Shown here: in pieces, positions 51,941-62,875 of the stretch | How positions within the stretch are numbered: position 1 is the stretch's first letter | Layout: each line of letters opens with the position of its first letter | Source: Chthonobacter rhizosphaerae | GTDB taxonomy: Bacteria; Pseudomonadota; Alphaproteobacteria; Rhizobiales; Pleomorphomonadaceae | Length of the DNA: 64,000 nucleotides | NCBI RefSeq assembly: GCF_013839525.1 | Contig: NZ_JACDIS010000005.1 | Span: forward strand, 124,001-188,000 | Direction: 5' to 3' | The notes under the pieces: model-generated | Database searches by the model: none | What the model was told of the DNA's origin: nothing | The model's input: the letters and a program-made list of their open reading frames with translations, nothing else | Made by a program: the position numbers and the translations under genes

Positions 51941-52392
51941 CCGTAAGACCTTGCTAACAATCCGACGTATGCCCCCATCTGTCGCGCTTGCCCCAGACGA
52001 GCGGGCGCAGAGTAGACGGCGTACCCTCGTTCGCCAAGCCCGGAATCGCCGGGCATGGCGTGGACAGTTCGGACGAGGCGTTCTGACGGGAAGCGCCGGC
52101 CGCGTCCATGCGGGGGAACGCGGACGTGACGCGGGAGGGGGAGGGGGAGGGGACGGGAGAAGACGACCCCTTCCGCCTCGCTGCGCGAGGCACCTTCCCC
52201 TGAGGGGAAGGATATGGGCGGTAGGAGGACACCTGTCCCTGAGGAGAAGGATATGGGCGGTTAGGGGGACAAATCCTTCCCCTCAGGGGAAGGTGGCCCG
52301 GAAGGCCGGAAGGGGTTGTGTTCGGCGGGATCGGCTCGACGCGGCGGGGGAGGGGAGACGACGAGCGCGGGCGGGGGCGCCCGCGCTTGGTG
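51941..52392. other. Intergenic region dominated by repeats
   Basis: About 450 bases between the DUF882 start and the L,D-transpeptidase stop. No gene is credible. 51950-52160 is G+C-rich and purine-rich toward its end; 52167-52320 is the compound repeat described separately. Confidence 0.6.
52167..52320. repeat. Compound REP-like element with tandem and inverted parts
   Basis: Two direct units of about 39-40 bases (52192-52230 and 52231-52270) share the core GAAGGATATGGGCGGT. The first opens with palindrome CCTTCCCCTGAGGGGAAGG; an inverted copy of it (CCTTCCCCTCAGGGGAAGG) is at 52275-52293. Outer arms, CCCCTTCCGCCTCG near 52167 and GGCCGGAAGGGG near 52305, are roughly complementary, so the whole block can fold on itself. 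A GCCTCG/CGAGGC hairpin lies inside the left arm. This style of CCTTCCCC palindrome is widespread in Hyphomicrobiales intergenic DNA. Confidence 0.75.
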
Positions 52393-54276
52393 TCAGAGGC
52401 CGAGTTCGGTCTTCACCTTGGCGCTGTGGCCGTAGATGTCGTCGCGCACCTGGAGGATGCCGGCGTCGTCGACCCAGACGTTGAAGTAGCCGATGTGGAC
52501 CTTCAGGTGGCGCTCCAGGTCAAGCCGCCGCTCCTGGCCGCCATAAAGGGCCTGGACCTTTTCGGCGGTCCAGACGGATTCGCCCTCGAGCACCGCGCGG
52601 GCGAACTCGAGCGGCTCGTCCACGCGCACGCAGCCGTGGCTGAAGGCCCTGACGGTGCGGTCGAACAGTTTGCGCGACGGGGTGTCGTGCAGGTAGACGG
52701 CGTGCTGGTTCGGGAACATGAACTTGATGTTGCCGAGGGCGTTCGCCTCGCCCGGCACCTGGCGGATGTGCACCGCCTTGGCGGCGTTCTCGTCCCAGAT
52801 GATGGTGGACGGGTCGAGCGGCTGGCCGTTCCAGAGCACCTCGTAGCCGTGGCGCTGGAAGTAGGCGGCCGGATTGGCCTGGATCTCCGGCAGCATCTCC
52901 TTGATCTTGATGCTTTCCGGCACGTTCCAGTAGGGGTTCACGACGAGGTATTCCATCTCGTCGGAGAAGACCGGCGTCTGGTTCTTGACCGTGCCGACCA
53001 CGACCCGGGCGGTGTGGGTGACGGCGCCGTGGCGCACGACCCGGACCATGAACTCCGGCACGTTGACGATGACGTGGTCGGTGCCGAGGTCGCGCGGCAT
53101 CCAGCGCCACATCTCCATGTTGGCGAGGATCTCGCCTTCCTCGTCCCGGTCGACGCCGTTGAGGACCGCGAGGGTGCGCGGGCCGATGATGCCGTCCGGG
53201 ATGATGCCGGCCTGCTGCTGGTAGGCCTTCACGGCCTCCACCACGGCGGGGTCGTAGAGGTCCGCGTCGGTCTCCACGGCCGGGTCGGTGAGGCCGAGGC
53301 GGGAGCGCAGGGACGCGACGCGCAAATCGCGCATGCCGGGCTTGAGGGCCGGGCCCTCGGCGATCGGCGCGGGCCGTTCGGTCGGCTCGCCGCGGGCGCG
53401 GACGGCCGCGAGCGCCGCCTTCAGGTCGGCGAAGGCCTCGTGCGGCGGGTTGAAGCCGTCGAGCACCGCGGCCGGGTCGGCGGCGGTCGCCACCTGGCGG
53501 AGCGCCGAGATCGGGTCGACCCGCGGCGGCTTGCGGGTGATGTTCTTGGAGATGCGGCCGGGCTCCACCCGCCCGCCCGACGCCTGCTCGGCGAAGGTGA
53601 CGACCGCGAGCGAGAGCGCGACGTCGCGCTCGGCGACGGAGCCCGGGGCCGCCTCCACGCCGGAGGCGAGGTCCGGGACCGCGAGGGCGGCCGGATCGAG
53701 CCCGTCCTCGGCGGCGCGGCGGAGGCGCTCGGCGACGGCCTCGGCGGCGGGGGTGAAGCGGTCGGCGGACACCCAGGCGGGGGCGTCCTGGCGCTCGGCG
53801 TAGAAGGCCTGGAGCGCGGCGGCCCGGCGCTTGGAGGCGAAGTCCGGCGCGACCGACAGGCGATCGAGGACGGAGCGGATCGTGGCGGCGACGGGCTCGC
53901 GGCCCGGCTCGGCGGTGACCGCCTCCGGCGCGGCGGGCGCCGGCCGGGTGGTGGCCATCCGGGTCAGCGGCCGGCCTTCGACCGCGCCGGGCGTGGCGGA
54001 GGGAGCGGCGGCGGCAGCATCCGGCGCGGCGGGCGCCGGCGGGGCGAGAGGGGCCTCGGCGAGCGGAGCGGGCGCCCGCGCGGCGGGGGCGGCGGGATTG
54101 CCGGCGACCGACAGGACGAGCGGCCGCGCGGCGCCGGTGGAAAGCTCCCGGAGCGCGCCGTTCTGGATCGTCACCGCCTTCGGCTTGCCGGGCTCGGTGG
54201 CGGCGGCCGGCAGCGTGAGCGCCGTTCCGGAAGCCAGGACACCGACCAGCAAGCGTCGAACCAAACCCTTCGTCAT
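52393..54276 (-). CDS. L,D-transpeptidase (YcbB/LdtD type) with peptidoglycan-binding domain
   Basis: A 627-residue exported enzyme forming 3-3 cross-links in peptidoglycan or anchoring proteins to it. Order: signal peptide (1 to about 27), Ala/Pro-rich linker to about 130, an YcbB scaffold domain (LQAFYAERQDAPAWVS), a PG_binding_1 module (VVEAVKAYQQQAGIIPDGIIGPRTLAVL) and a YkuD catalytic domain with SHGCVRVDEP (Cys549). ATG 54276 opens the signal peptide. The sigma-54 response regulator gene ends 94 bases upstream on the same strand, suggesting linked expression. Confidence 0.93.
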   Translation of the reverse strand: MTKGLVRRLLVGVLASGTALTLPAAATEPGKPKAVTIQNGALRELSTGAARPLVLSVAGNPAAPAARAPAPLAEAPLAPPAPAAPDAAAAAPSATPGAVEGRPLTRMATTRPAPAAPEAVTAEPGREPVAATIRSVLDRLSVAPDFASKRRAAALQAFYAERQDAPAWVSADRFTPAAEAVAERLRRAAEDGLDPAALAVPDLASGVEAAPGSVAERDVALSLAVVTFAEQASGGRVEPGRISKNITRKPPRVDPISALRQVATAADPAAVLDGFNPPHEAFADLKAALAAVRARGEPTERPAPIAEGPALKPGMRDLRVASLRSRLGLTDPAVETDADLYDPAVVEAVKAYQQQAGIIPDGIIGPRTLAVLNGVDRDEEGEILANMEMWRWMPRDLGTDHVIVNVPEFMVRVVRHGAVTHTARVVVGTVKNQTPVFSDEMEYLVVNPYWNVPESIKIKEMLPEIQANPAAYFQRHGYEVLWNGQPLDPSTIIWDENAAKAVHIRQVPGEANALGNIKFMFPNQHAVYLHDTPSRKLFDRTVRAFSHGCVRVDEPLEFARAVLEGESVWTAEKVQALYGGQERRLDLERHLKVHIGYFNVWVDDAGILQVRDDIYGHSAKVKTELGL

Positions 54277-54370
54277 CTCGAAAATCCCCGAAATACGCCC
54301 GCAGTTCTGCGTCCGATCCACCGGTCTGCGCAAGCGCGGGCGCGCTGGTTCCGTCGTTATCCGTGAAGCG

Positions 54371-55933
<1,563 letters not shown>

Positions 55934-56137
55934 GACGCGGGGCACCGGATCGTTGGCGAACGGCCGCAGCGGAGGCGCGGCCTGTGTCAATTCGGGTCAT
56001 CCTGGCGCAACGGGGTAAACGCGGGTTTAACCGCGGCGGTGTCGCCTGCGGATGGCGGGCGGGCGGCCGAGACGGTTGATCCGGGGGGCGTTCAGCCAAT
56101 ATGGATGGACGACAGCCATTGATCGGAGTTTCGCCCG

Positions 56138-57943
56138 ATGCCCGCCGACGCCGCCCCCGAGACGCTTGGGTCCCTTCCCGAATGGGACCTCTCCGCCCTC
56201 TACCCGGCCATGGACGCGCCGGCGCTGAAGGCCGACCTGGAGCGGGCGCGCACCGAGACGGAGGCCTTCGCCAAGGCCCACAAGGGCACGCTGAAGGACG
56301 TGGCGTCCGCCCCGGACGGCGGCGCCAAGCTCGCCGCCATGGTGCGCGAGTACGAGGGGCTGAGCGAACTCCTCGGGCGGCTGATGTCGTTCGCGGGCCT
56401 CACCTATTCGGGCAACACCACCGATCCGGCGCGGGCCAAGTTCTACGGCGACGTGCAGGAGAAGGTGACGGCGGCGAGCAGCAACCTCCTGTTCTTCGAG
56501 CTGGAGCTGAACCGGCTCGACGACGGCGTCATCGACGCGGCGCTGAAGGACCAGGCGCTCGCCCACTACAGGCCCTGGCTGACGGACATCCGGCTGGAGA
56601 AGCCGTACCAGCTGGAGGACCGGATCGAGGAGCTGTTCCACGAGAAGTCGATCACCGGCTATTCGGCCTGGAACCGCCTGTTCGACGAGACGATCGCGAG
56701 CCTGCGCTTCACGGTCGACGGCGAGGATCTCGCCATCGAGCCGACGCTGCACCTGATGCAGGAGCCGGACGAGGCCAAGCGCAAGGCGGCCGCCGAGGCC
56801 CTGGGCAAGACCTTCGGCGAGAACCTGCGCATCTTCACGCTGATCACCAACGTGCTCGCCAAGGACAAGGAGATCTCCGACCGCTGGCGCGGCTTCAAGG
56901 ACATCGCCGACGCCCGCCACCTGTCGAACCGGGTGGAGCGCGAGGTGGTGGACGCGCTGGTCTCCGCCGTGACCGACGCCTATCCGCGCCTCTCCCACCG
57001 CTACTACGCCCTGAAGGCGAAGTGGATGGGCAAGGACGCGCTCGCCTACTGGGACCGCAACGCGCCCCTGCCGGGGGCGGTGAACCGGCTGATCCCGTGG
57101 ACCGAGGCCAAGGACACGGTGCTTGGCGCCTACGGCAGCTTCTCGCCGCGCATGGCCGAGATCGCGGGCCGCTTCTTCGACGAGAACTGGATCGACGCGC
57201 CGACCCGGCCCGGCAAGGCCCCGGGCGCCTTCGCGCACCCGACCGTGCCGTCCGCCCATCCGTACGTGCTCGTCAACTACCTCGGACGGACCCGGGACGT
57301 GATGACGCTCGCCCACGAGCTCGGCCACGGGGTGCATCAGGTGCTGGCCGGCCGGCAAGGCGCCCTGATGGCGCCGACGCCGCTGACGCTGGCCGAAACC
57401 GCCTCGGTCTTCGGCGAGATGCTCACCTTCCAGGCGCTTCTGAGGAAGACGGCCTCCAAGGCGGAGAAGCGGACGCTGCTCGCCTCCAAGGTGGAGGACA
57501 TGATCAACACGGTGGTCCGGCAGATCGCCTTCTACACGTTCGAGCGGCGGGTGCATGCCGCCCGCCGGGACGGCGAGCTGACGGCCGAGCAGATCAACGA
57601 GATCTGGCTCGGCATTCAGGCGGAAAGCCTCGGGCCGGCGGTGACGTTCGGCCCCGGCTACGAGACCTACTGGACCTACATTCCGCACTTCATCCACTCG
57701 CCCTTCTACGTCTATGCCTACGCGTTCGGCGACTGCCTGGTGAATTCGCTCTACGCCGTGTTCGAGAAGGCGGAGCCGGGCTTCCAGGACAAGTATTTCG
57801 CGCTCCTGGAGGCGGGCGGCACCAAGCACCATTCCGAACTCCTTAAGCCGTTCGGCCTCGACGCCTCAGATCCGACCTTCTGGCACCTGGGGCTCGGGGT
57901 GATCGAGCGGATGATCGGCGAACTCGAGACTCTGGAGGGCTGA
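56138..57943 (+). CDS. pepF: M3-family oligoendopeptidase F
   Basis: A 601-residue cytoplasmic zinc metallopeptidase that trims oligopeptides. Zinc motif HELGH is at residues 393-397 (MTLAHELGHGVHQ), with the third ligand Glu in LAETASVFGEM. The substrate loop near the C terminus, FGPGYETYWTYIPHFIHSPFYVYAYAFGDCLV, is also conserved. Length matches the PepF subfamily. ATG 56138 is consistent with the family N terminus LPEWDLSALYP. Divergent from the response regulator gene. Confidence 0.95.
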   Translation: MPADAAPETLGSLPEWDLSALYPAMDAPALKADLERARTETEAFAKAHKGTLKDVASAPDGGAKLAAMVREYEGLSELLGRLMSFAGLTYSGNTTDPARAKFYGDVQEKVTAASSNLLFFELELNRLDDGVIDAALKDQALAHYRPWLTDIRLEKPYQLEDRIEELFHEKSITGYSAWNRLFDETIASLRFTVDGEDLAIEPTLHLMQEPDEAKRKAAAEALGKTFGENLRIFTLITNVLAKDKEISDRWRGFKDIADARHLSNRVEREVVDALVSAVTDAYPRLSHRYYALKAKWMGKDALAYWDRNAPLPGAVNRLIPWTEAKDTVLGAYGSFSPRMAEIAGRFFDENWIDAPTRPGKAPGAFAHPTVPSAHPYVLVNYLGRTRDVMTLAHELGHGVHQVLAGRQGALMAPTPLTLAETASVFGEMLTFQALLRKTASKAEKRTLLASKVEDMINTVVRQIAFYTFERRVHAARRDGELTAEQINEIWLGIQAESLGPAVTFGPGYETYWTYIPHFIHSPFYVYAYAFGDCLVNSLYAVFEKAEPGFQDKYFALLEAGGTKHHSELLKPFGLDASDPTFWHLGLGVIERMIGELETLEG

Positions 57944-58070
57944 CCGGAGCGGCCGGGCGGGGTCGGCCGAGAGGTCGGACGCCCGCGGCGGCCGGACAGG
58001 CCCGAGATTTGAATGGCGACGCCGCGCCCCGTCCGGTGCGGCGCGCCGACCGCTCTCCATCAGGACGATC

Positions 58071-58970
58071 ATGCCTCAGTTCGCCCACACGCCCTACGAC
58101 GGGTCCAAGAAACCCTTCACGATCGGCCTCGCCCCTCTCGACGTGTCGACCTGGATCGAGCCCGACGACCACCTGCCGGTCCATCTCGCCGAGAAGACCC
58201 GTCTCTACGCGGAACGTCGGGACATGGTGTTCGCCGCCGAGGCCGGCACGGAGGCGGCCCAGCGGGAGGTGTTCGACGCGCTGGCGGCCCATCTGCCGGC
58301 GCGCTTTCCGGATGTCTACCGGGTGGAGGGCGGCCGGCTGCACGTGGCGCCCGCGGGGATGTCGGTGCCGCTCCGGCCGGAGGAGCCGCCGATCCTGGCG
58401 GCGTCGCGAGTGGTGCAGGAGGATCTCGTGCTCATGCGCCGCGACGAGCGCGGCTGGCGGCTGGTGGCGGCGGCGCTCTGCTTCCCGTCGTCCTGGTCGC
58501 TGAAGGAGAAGTTCGGCCGCACCCTGGACGAGATCCACGGGCCGGTGCCCGACTACGCGGGCGCCATGGCGGCACGGATGAACCGCATCTTCGACGCGCT
58601 GAAGGCGGATATTCCGGTCTGGCGGCTGAACTGGTCCATCTATCCGGACCCGGAGCTGCACCATCCGGAATCCAAGCAGCTGCCGCGGGACTGGTTCAAC
58701 GCGCCGTCCGCCCAGGCCTTCATCCGGGTGGAGCGGCAGACGCTGACCCGCATGCCGGACAGCGGCGACATCCTGTTCACCATCAAGGTGCACGTGGATC
58801 CGGTGGCCGATTTCGCCCGCCACCCGGACGGGCGCAGCCTGGCGGCGGGCCTGCGCGCCCAGCTGCTGGAGCTGGACGGGCCGCAGCTCGCCTACAAGTC
58901 GCTGGCCGCCCACCGGGATCTTCTGGCCGCTCGCCTGCAGGCGATCGCCGAGCCCGAACCGGTGGCCTGA
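58071..58970 (+). CDS. DUF3445 protein (heme-dependent oxidative N-demethylase alpha-subunit-like)
   Basis: A 299-residue protein: FTIGLAPLDVSTWIEPD, YRVEGGRLHV, LVLMRRDERGWRLVAAALCFPSSWSLKEKFGRTLDEIHGPVPDY, and WRLNWSIYPDPELHHP, all typical of DUF3445. Characterised relatives (HODM) are PAS-fold heme enzymes that demethylate amines; most genomic members are untested. The companion subunits are not present, so this is an orphan copy. Start ATG 58071 matches the family. Confidence 0.87.
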   Translation: MPQFAHTPYDGSKKPFTIGLAPLDVSTWIEPDDHLPVHLAEKTRLYAERRDMVFAAEAGTEAAQREVFDALAAHLPARFPDVYRVEGGRLHVAPAGMSVPLRPEEPPILAASRVVQEDLVLMRRDERGWRLVAAALCFPSSWSLKEKFGRTLDEIHGPVPDYAGAMAARMNRIFDALKADIPVWRLNWSIYPDPELHHPESKQLPRDWFNAPSAQAFIRVERQTLTRMPDSGDILFTIKVHVDPVADFARHPDGRSLAAGLRAQLLELDGPQLAYKSLAAHRDLLAARLQAIAEPEPVA

Positions 58971-59010
58971 AGGGCTGCTGTCCGGATCGGCGACGGCGCG
59001 GCGGCCCGCG

Positions 59011-60711
59011 TCACTCCACCACGCAGCGATTCCGGCCGAGGAATTTCGCCGTGTAGAGGCGCTTGTCGGCAAGCGACAGGGCGGCCGCGAACGGCGTGGA
59101 ACTCTCCCATGGCGCCGCCCCGATGCTGACCGTCACCCGAAGGTCCGGTGCCAGGGGAGACCAGTCGAGGGATTGGACGGCGAGACGAACTTTGTCGAGC
59201 CGGCGCGGGGAGACCTCGCCCTTGAACAGGATCAGGAATTCCTCGCCGCCATAGCGGACGCAAAGGTCGTTCCGCCGCGCCGATTGCGAAAGCCGGGACG
59301 CCACCATGGCGATGACCTGATCGCCGACCTGGTGGGAGTAGCGGTCGTTGATCGACTTGAAATGATCGATGTCGATGATCGCGACGGTGGTCTCGCGCCT
59401 TAGGGACCGGGCCTCCATCCGGGCCACCTCCTGCTCCAGGCGGCGGCGATTGCCGAGGCCGGTGAGCGGATCGGTGAGGGCGCGTTCGGCCAGACGCTGC
59501 TTCTCGGCGGAGAGTTCCTCGTTGCGCGTCCTCAGCCTCGCCGCCCGGAGCGCGGCGGCGCGTTCCCGCCGCCGGCTGGCCTCCGCCTCCGACACTCGTT
59601 CGGCCATGTCCAGGATGACGGCGACCTGGTGGGCGCGGAGATCGCGGACCGCGTCGTAGGCCGTCTCAAGGTCGAGGGCGGCTTCGTCGAAACGGCCCTC
59701 GACCCGGTGAACGGCGGCGGACGCCGCGTGCCAATGATGCAGCCAGGGAAGCAGGGACCGGTCGGTGCGGACCTCGATGACCCGATCGAGAACCTGGCGG
59801 GCGAACGCCACGTCGCCTCGGATCTCCGCCTCGTATCTGGCCCAGGCGATCACGCTGATCAGTCTGAGGTTCGAGCAGGAGACCAGGTCTTTGAAGCTGG
59901 CGTCGAGGAGCGCCCGCCGGCACGTCTCGTCCACGATGCCGCGGAGCGAGCGGCAGCGGCCGAGGTTGACCTGGACCTCGAAGCGGAGCACCGGCACGGA
60001 CTCCTGCGCCAGCTTCAGCGCCTCGGTCAGGACCTGATCCGCCCGCGCGAGCGCGCAGCTTTCGATCGGTTGGTCGCGCGCAGCGGCTTCGGCGGCCAAC
60101 TCGGTCAGGGCATGGCCGAGGAGGGACGGGGAATAGCACCAGCGGTATCCGGCGTTCGGTCCCGGCGGAAGCAGCCGCAGCGTCGCGATGGCGTCGGTGA
60201 AGACCTTGACCGCCTCTCCGGCGCGGTTGGTCGCCAGAAGGCAAAGGCCATGGCGCGTCTGCGCCAGGTACAAGGCTTCGCTGCCGGCCTTCCTGGCGCA
60301 GGCCAACGCCAGGCGATTGAACACGGCGGTCTTTTCCAACTCGCCGAATTCCGACACGTAGTAGGCGTAGAGAGACCAATAGCCGGCGAGGATGCGCTGA
60401 TCGGAACAGCGCTTCGCAAGGGGTTCGGCCGACGCGATGATCTCGATCGCGGCGAGCCAATCGCCGCCCACTCTTTTGAGACGCGCCTTCTGGCAGAGCA
60501 GTTCGAGGAGGGGGTCGGGCAACTGCTCGCGCCGGGCGACCTCCAGGCCGGCTTTCACGGCGGCGAGCGCCCCGGCCACATCGCCCCCGTCCTCGCGACG
60601 CCACGACTGTTCGATCCAGCCCGCCACGGACAGGCGGATCTCACCCGGGGCGGGGAGTTCGTGACTGTTCGCTTTGAACGAGCTGTTCCTGCCCACGGTC
60701 ACCCTGCGCAA
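59011..60711 (-). CDS. Diguanylate cyclase with N-terminal TPR-like helical region
   Basis: A 566-residue soluble protein. The N-terminal 350 residues are alpha-helical TPR-like repeats (GDVAGALAAVKAGLEVA, GELEKTAVFNRLALACARKAG). A coiled coil (about 355-405) leads to a C-terminal GGDEF domain with DPLTGLGNRRRLEQEVA, active site GGEEF (488-492) and an intact inhibitory I-site RRND (479-482). It should make cyclic di-GMP. The first codon is TTG at 60711; GTG 60696 with AGGG is an alternative. A 23-base palindrome lies directly upstream. Confidence 0.92.
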   Translation of the reverse strand: MRRVTVGRNSSFKANSHELPAPGEIRLSVAGWIEQSWRREDGGDVAGALAAVKAGLEVARREQLPDPLLELLCQKARLKRVGGDWLAAIEIIASAEPLAKRCSDQRILAGYWSLYAYYVSEFGELEKTAVFNRLALACARKAGSEALYLAQTRHGLCLLATNRAGEAVKVFTDAIATLRLLPPGPNAGYRWCYSPSLLGHALTELAAEAAARDQPIESCALARADQVLTEALKLAQESVPVLRFEVQVNLGRCRSLRGIVDETCRRALLDASFKDLVSCSNLRLISVIAWARYEAEIRGDVAFARQVLDRVIEVRTDRSLLPWLHHWHAASAAVHRVEGRFDEAALDLETAYDAVRDLRAHQVAVILDMAERVSEAEASRRRERAAALRAARLRTRNEELSAEKQRLAERALTDPLTGLGNRRRLEQEVARMEARSLRRETTVAIIDIDHFKSINDRYSHQVGDQVIAMVASRLSQSARRNDLCVRYGGEEFLILFKGEVSPRRLDKVRLAVQSLDWSPLAPDLRVTVSIGAAPWESSTPFAAALSLADKRLYTAKFLGRNRCVVE

Positions 60712-61053
60712 GTTCCCGAATGTGACATGAAAACTATGACGTCAATAGTTTTGACAATTGTTTACCGCGCGCCCTCCGAATGAACCTGCGGTGGCATTCC
60801 AGGTGAATGGAGTAGGACGGCGCTCGCGCCGACGGCGACGCCTGGCAGACGGGAGAGGTCGATCGATCGCGCAGCGGATGGCCGTCGCCTGGGGACCCTC
60901 GCCGATGTCATGCCGCCGCGCAGCGGCTCCGGCCGAGGCGTTTCGGTTTTGCCGGACCGACGCGCCCGCCCGCCGAACCGGCCCTCGCCCGTGACATTCG
61001 GTGCGCCCGACCTACATGAACGACACCTCCGGTTCAGAAGGCAGCGACGCTCC
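60712..61053. other. Divergent intergenic region between the GGDEF and ABC1 genes
   Basis: About 340 bases. The part next to the GGDEF gene (60720-60770) is A+T-rich with an operator-like palindrome (60730-60752). The remainder is G+C-rich and shows no gene, RNA or repeat; ORFs in it lack protein character. Confidence 0.5.
60730..60752. promoter_or_regulatory. 23-base inverted repeat, candidate operator of the diguanylate cyclase gene
   Basis: Perfect eight-base arms AAAACTAT and ATAGTTTT flank GACGTCA. The centre also contains the offset palindrome TGACGTCA. TTGACAATTG follows at 60751. On the minus strand TTGTCA and TAGTTT are spaced like promoter boxes. It starts 18 bases from the cyclase start codon. 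Confidence 0.5.
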
Positions 61054-62430
61054 ATGGCTCTTCCGCCCGACACCGAACGCAACCGCTTCACAGCCCGCGC
61101 GAGCCGATACGGCCGCGTCGGGACCAATCTCGGCGGCGCGGCGCTGCGCATGGCGGGCCAGCGCCTGTTCGGCGCGGACGACGACAAGGCCGCGGCGGCC
61201 GCGCTGACGGCGGCGCTCGGCAACCTGAAGGGGCCGATCATGAAGGTGGCGCAGCTGCTGGCCACCATCCCGGAGGCGCTGCCGCCGGAGTATGCCGAGG
61301 AGCTGTCGCAGCTGCAGTCGAACGCGCCGCCCATGGGCGCCGCCTTCGTGAAGCGCCGCATGGCGGCCGAGCTGGGCCTCGACTGGGAGAAGCGCTTCCG
61401 CAGCTTCGACCGCCTGCCGGCGGCGGCCGCCTCGCTCGGCCAGGTGCACCGGGCGACGCTGCCGGACGGTCGGCCCGTGGCGGTGAAGCTGCAGTATCCG
61501 GACATGCAGTCGGCCGTGGAGGCCGACCTGAAGCAGCTGGATCTCGCCTTCTCGGTGCACCGCCGGTTCCGCCCCGCGGTGGACACGCGCGAGATCTTCA
61601 CCGAGATCGCCGACCGGATCCGGGAGGAGCTGGACTACACCCGCGAGGCCCGGCACGCCCGGCTCTACGGCGAGGTGCTTTCGGGCGACGAGCTCGTCCG
61701 GGTGCCGGCGGTGCACGCGGACCTTTCCACGCGCCGGCTGATCACCCTGGACTGGCTGGAGGGGCGCCGGCTCCTCGACCACAAGGAGGCCGACCAGGCG
61801 ACCCGCAACCGGCTGTCCACGGCGCTGTTCCAGGCCTGGTGGTACCCGTTCGCGCACGTCGGGATCATCCACGGCGACCCGCACCTCGGCAACTACACCG
61901 CCTTCGATCGTGAGGAGGGCGGCGAGACGGTGACGGGCGCCGGCATCAACCTCCTCGACTACGGCTGCATCCGCATCTTCCCGCCCGCCTTCGTGGGCGG
62001 CGTGGTGGACCTCTACCACGGCCTCAGGACCCACGATGGCGAGCGCATCGTGCACGCCTACGAGACCTGGGGCTTCCGGGGCCTGAAGAAGGATCTGATC
62101 GAGGTGCTGAACATCTGGGCCCGCTTCATCTACGGCCCGCTCCTCGACGACCGGGTGCGCACGGTGGCGGACGGGGTGAGCCCCGGCCAGTACGGCCGGG
62201 AGCAGGCGTTCCGGGTGCACCAGGCGCTGAAGGAGAAGGGGCCGGTGACGATCCCGCGCGAGTTCGTGTTCATGGACCGCGCCGCCATCGGCCTCGGCGG
62301 CGTGTTCCTCCACCTCGACGCGGAACTGAACTTCCACCGCCTGTTCGAGGAGCAGATCGAGGACTTCTCCCTGGCCGCCCTGACGGAAAAGCAGGCCGGC
62401 GCGCTAGCCCGGGCCGGGCTGGCCGGGTGA
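61054..62430 (+). CDS. ABC1/AarF/UbiB-family atypical kinase
   Basis: A 458-residue protein of the UbiB/COQ8 atypical kinase group. The N-terminal extension motif reads MKVAQLLATIPEALPPEY, KVAQ where classical members have KxGQ. Then come AAASLGQVHRA (Ala-rich loop), VAVKLQYPD (ATP lysine), EELDYTREA, the catalytic HGDPHLGNY and metal-binding LLDYGCIR. Members support ubiquinone or lipid metabolism through ATPase activity. ATG 61054 is the family-like start. No ubi gene is nearby. Confidence 0.9.
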   Translation: MALPPDTERNRFTARASRYGRVGTNLGGAALRMAGQRLFGADDDKAAAAALTAALGNLKGPIMKVAQLLATIPEALPPEYAEELSQLQSNAPPMGAAFVKRRMAAELGLDWEKRFRSFDRLPAAAASLGQVHRATLPDGRPVAVKLQYPDMQSAVEADLKQLDLAFSVHRRFRPAVDTREIFTEIADRIREELDYTREARHARLYGEVLSGDELVRVPAVHADLSTRRLITLDWLEGRRLLDHKEADQATRNRLSTALFQAWWYPFAHVGIIHGDPHLGNYTAFDREEGGETVTGAGINLLDYGCIRIFPPAFVGGVVDLYHGLRTHDGERIVHAYETWGFRGLKKDLIEVLNIWARFIYGPLLDDRVRTVADGVSPGQYGREQAFRVHQALKEKGPVTIPREFVFMDRAAIGLGGVFLHLDAELNFHRLFEEQIEDFSLAALTEKQAGALARAGLAG

Positions 62431-62480
62431 GGGGGTGTGTGAGCAGGTCAGGAATTAAGTGAGTGGCGATCCGGCGATCG

Positions 62481-62875
62481 GCGGCCGGTGGAGCGGCGGC
62501 GTTCGATGCGGGTCGTCATGGTTCGCGGAGGCGGACCACACATGCATTCTGCGAGTGTGGAGCGGGTGGAATGCGTGGGTGGTCCGGATGAACCGGACCA
62601 TGACGGTGGAGCGGGTGATCAGGGCGCGGGGAGTGCTGCTGGCGGGGTGTGCCGGACGGCTGCCGCCGGCGTGAAGGGCGGCCGGTGGAGCGGCGGCGTT
62701 CGATGCGGGTCGTCATGGTTCGCGGAGGCGCACCGCACATGCATTCTGCGAGTGTGGAGCGGGTGGAATGCGTGGGTGGTCCGGATGAACCGGACCATGA
62801 CGGTGGGGCGGGTGATCAGGGCGCGGGGGGGTGCTGCTGGCGGGGTGTGCCGGACGGCTGGCGCCGGCGTGAACG
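62481..62875. repeat. Two tandem ~197-bp units, over 95 percent identical
   Basis: Unit 1 (62481-62677) and unit 2 (62678-62875) both start GCGGCCGGTGGAGCGG and differ at only about six positions plus one inserted G. Each contains one TTCGCGGAGGCG block and a palindrome GGTCCGG-N5-CCGGACC. ORFs through them are shadows of composition and period. The region follows the ABC1 kinase stop by 50 bases. Confidence 0.92.

Noticed and set aside
55990..56060. GTAAAC/GTTTAAC dyad between the response regulator and pepF as an NtrC-type activator site
   Set aside because: The arms are imperfect (GTAAAC against GTTTAAC) and no sigma-54 box accompanies them.
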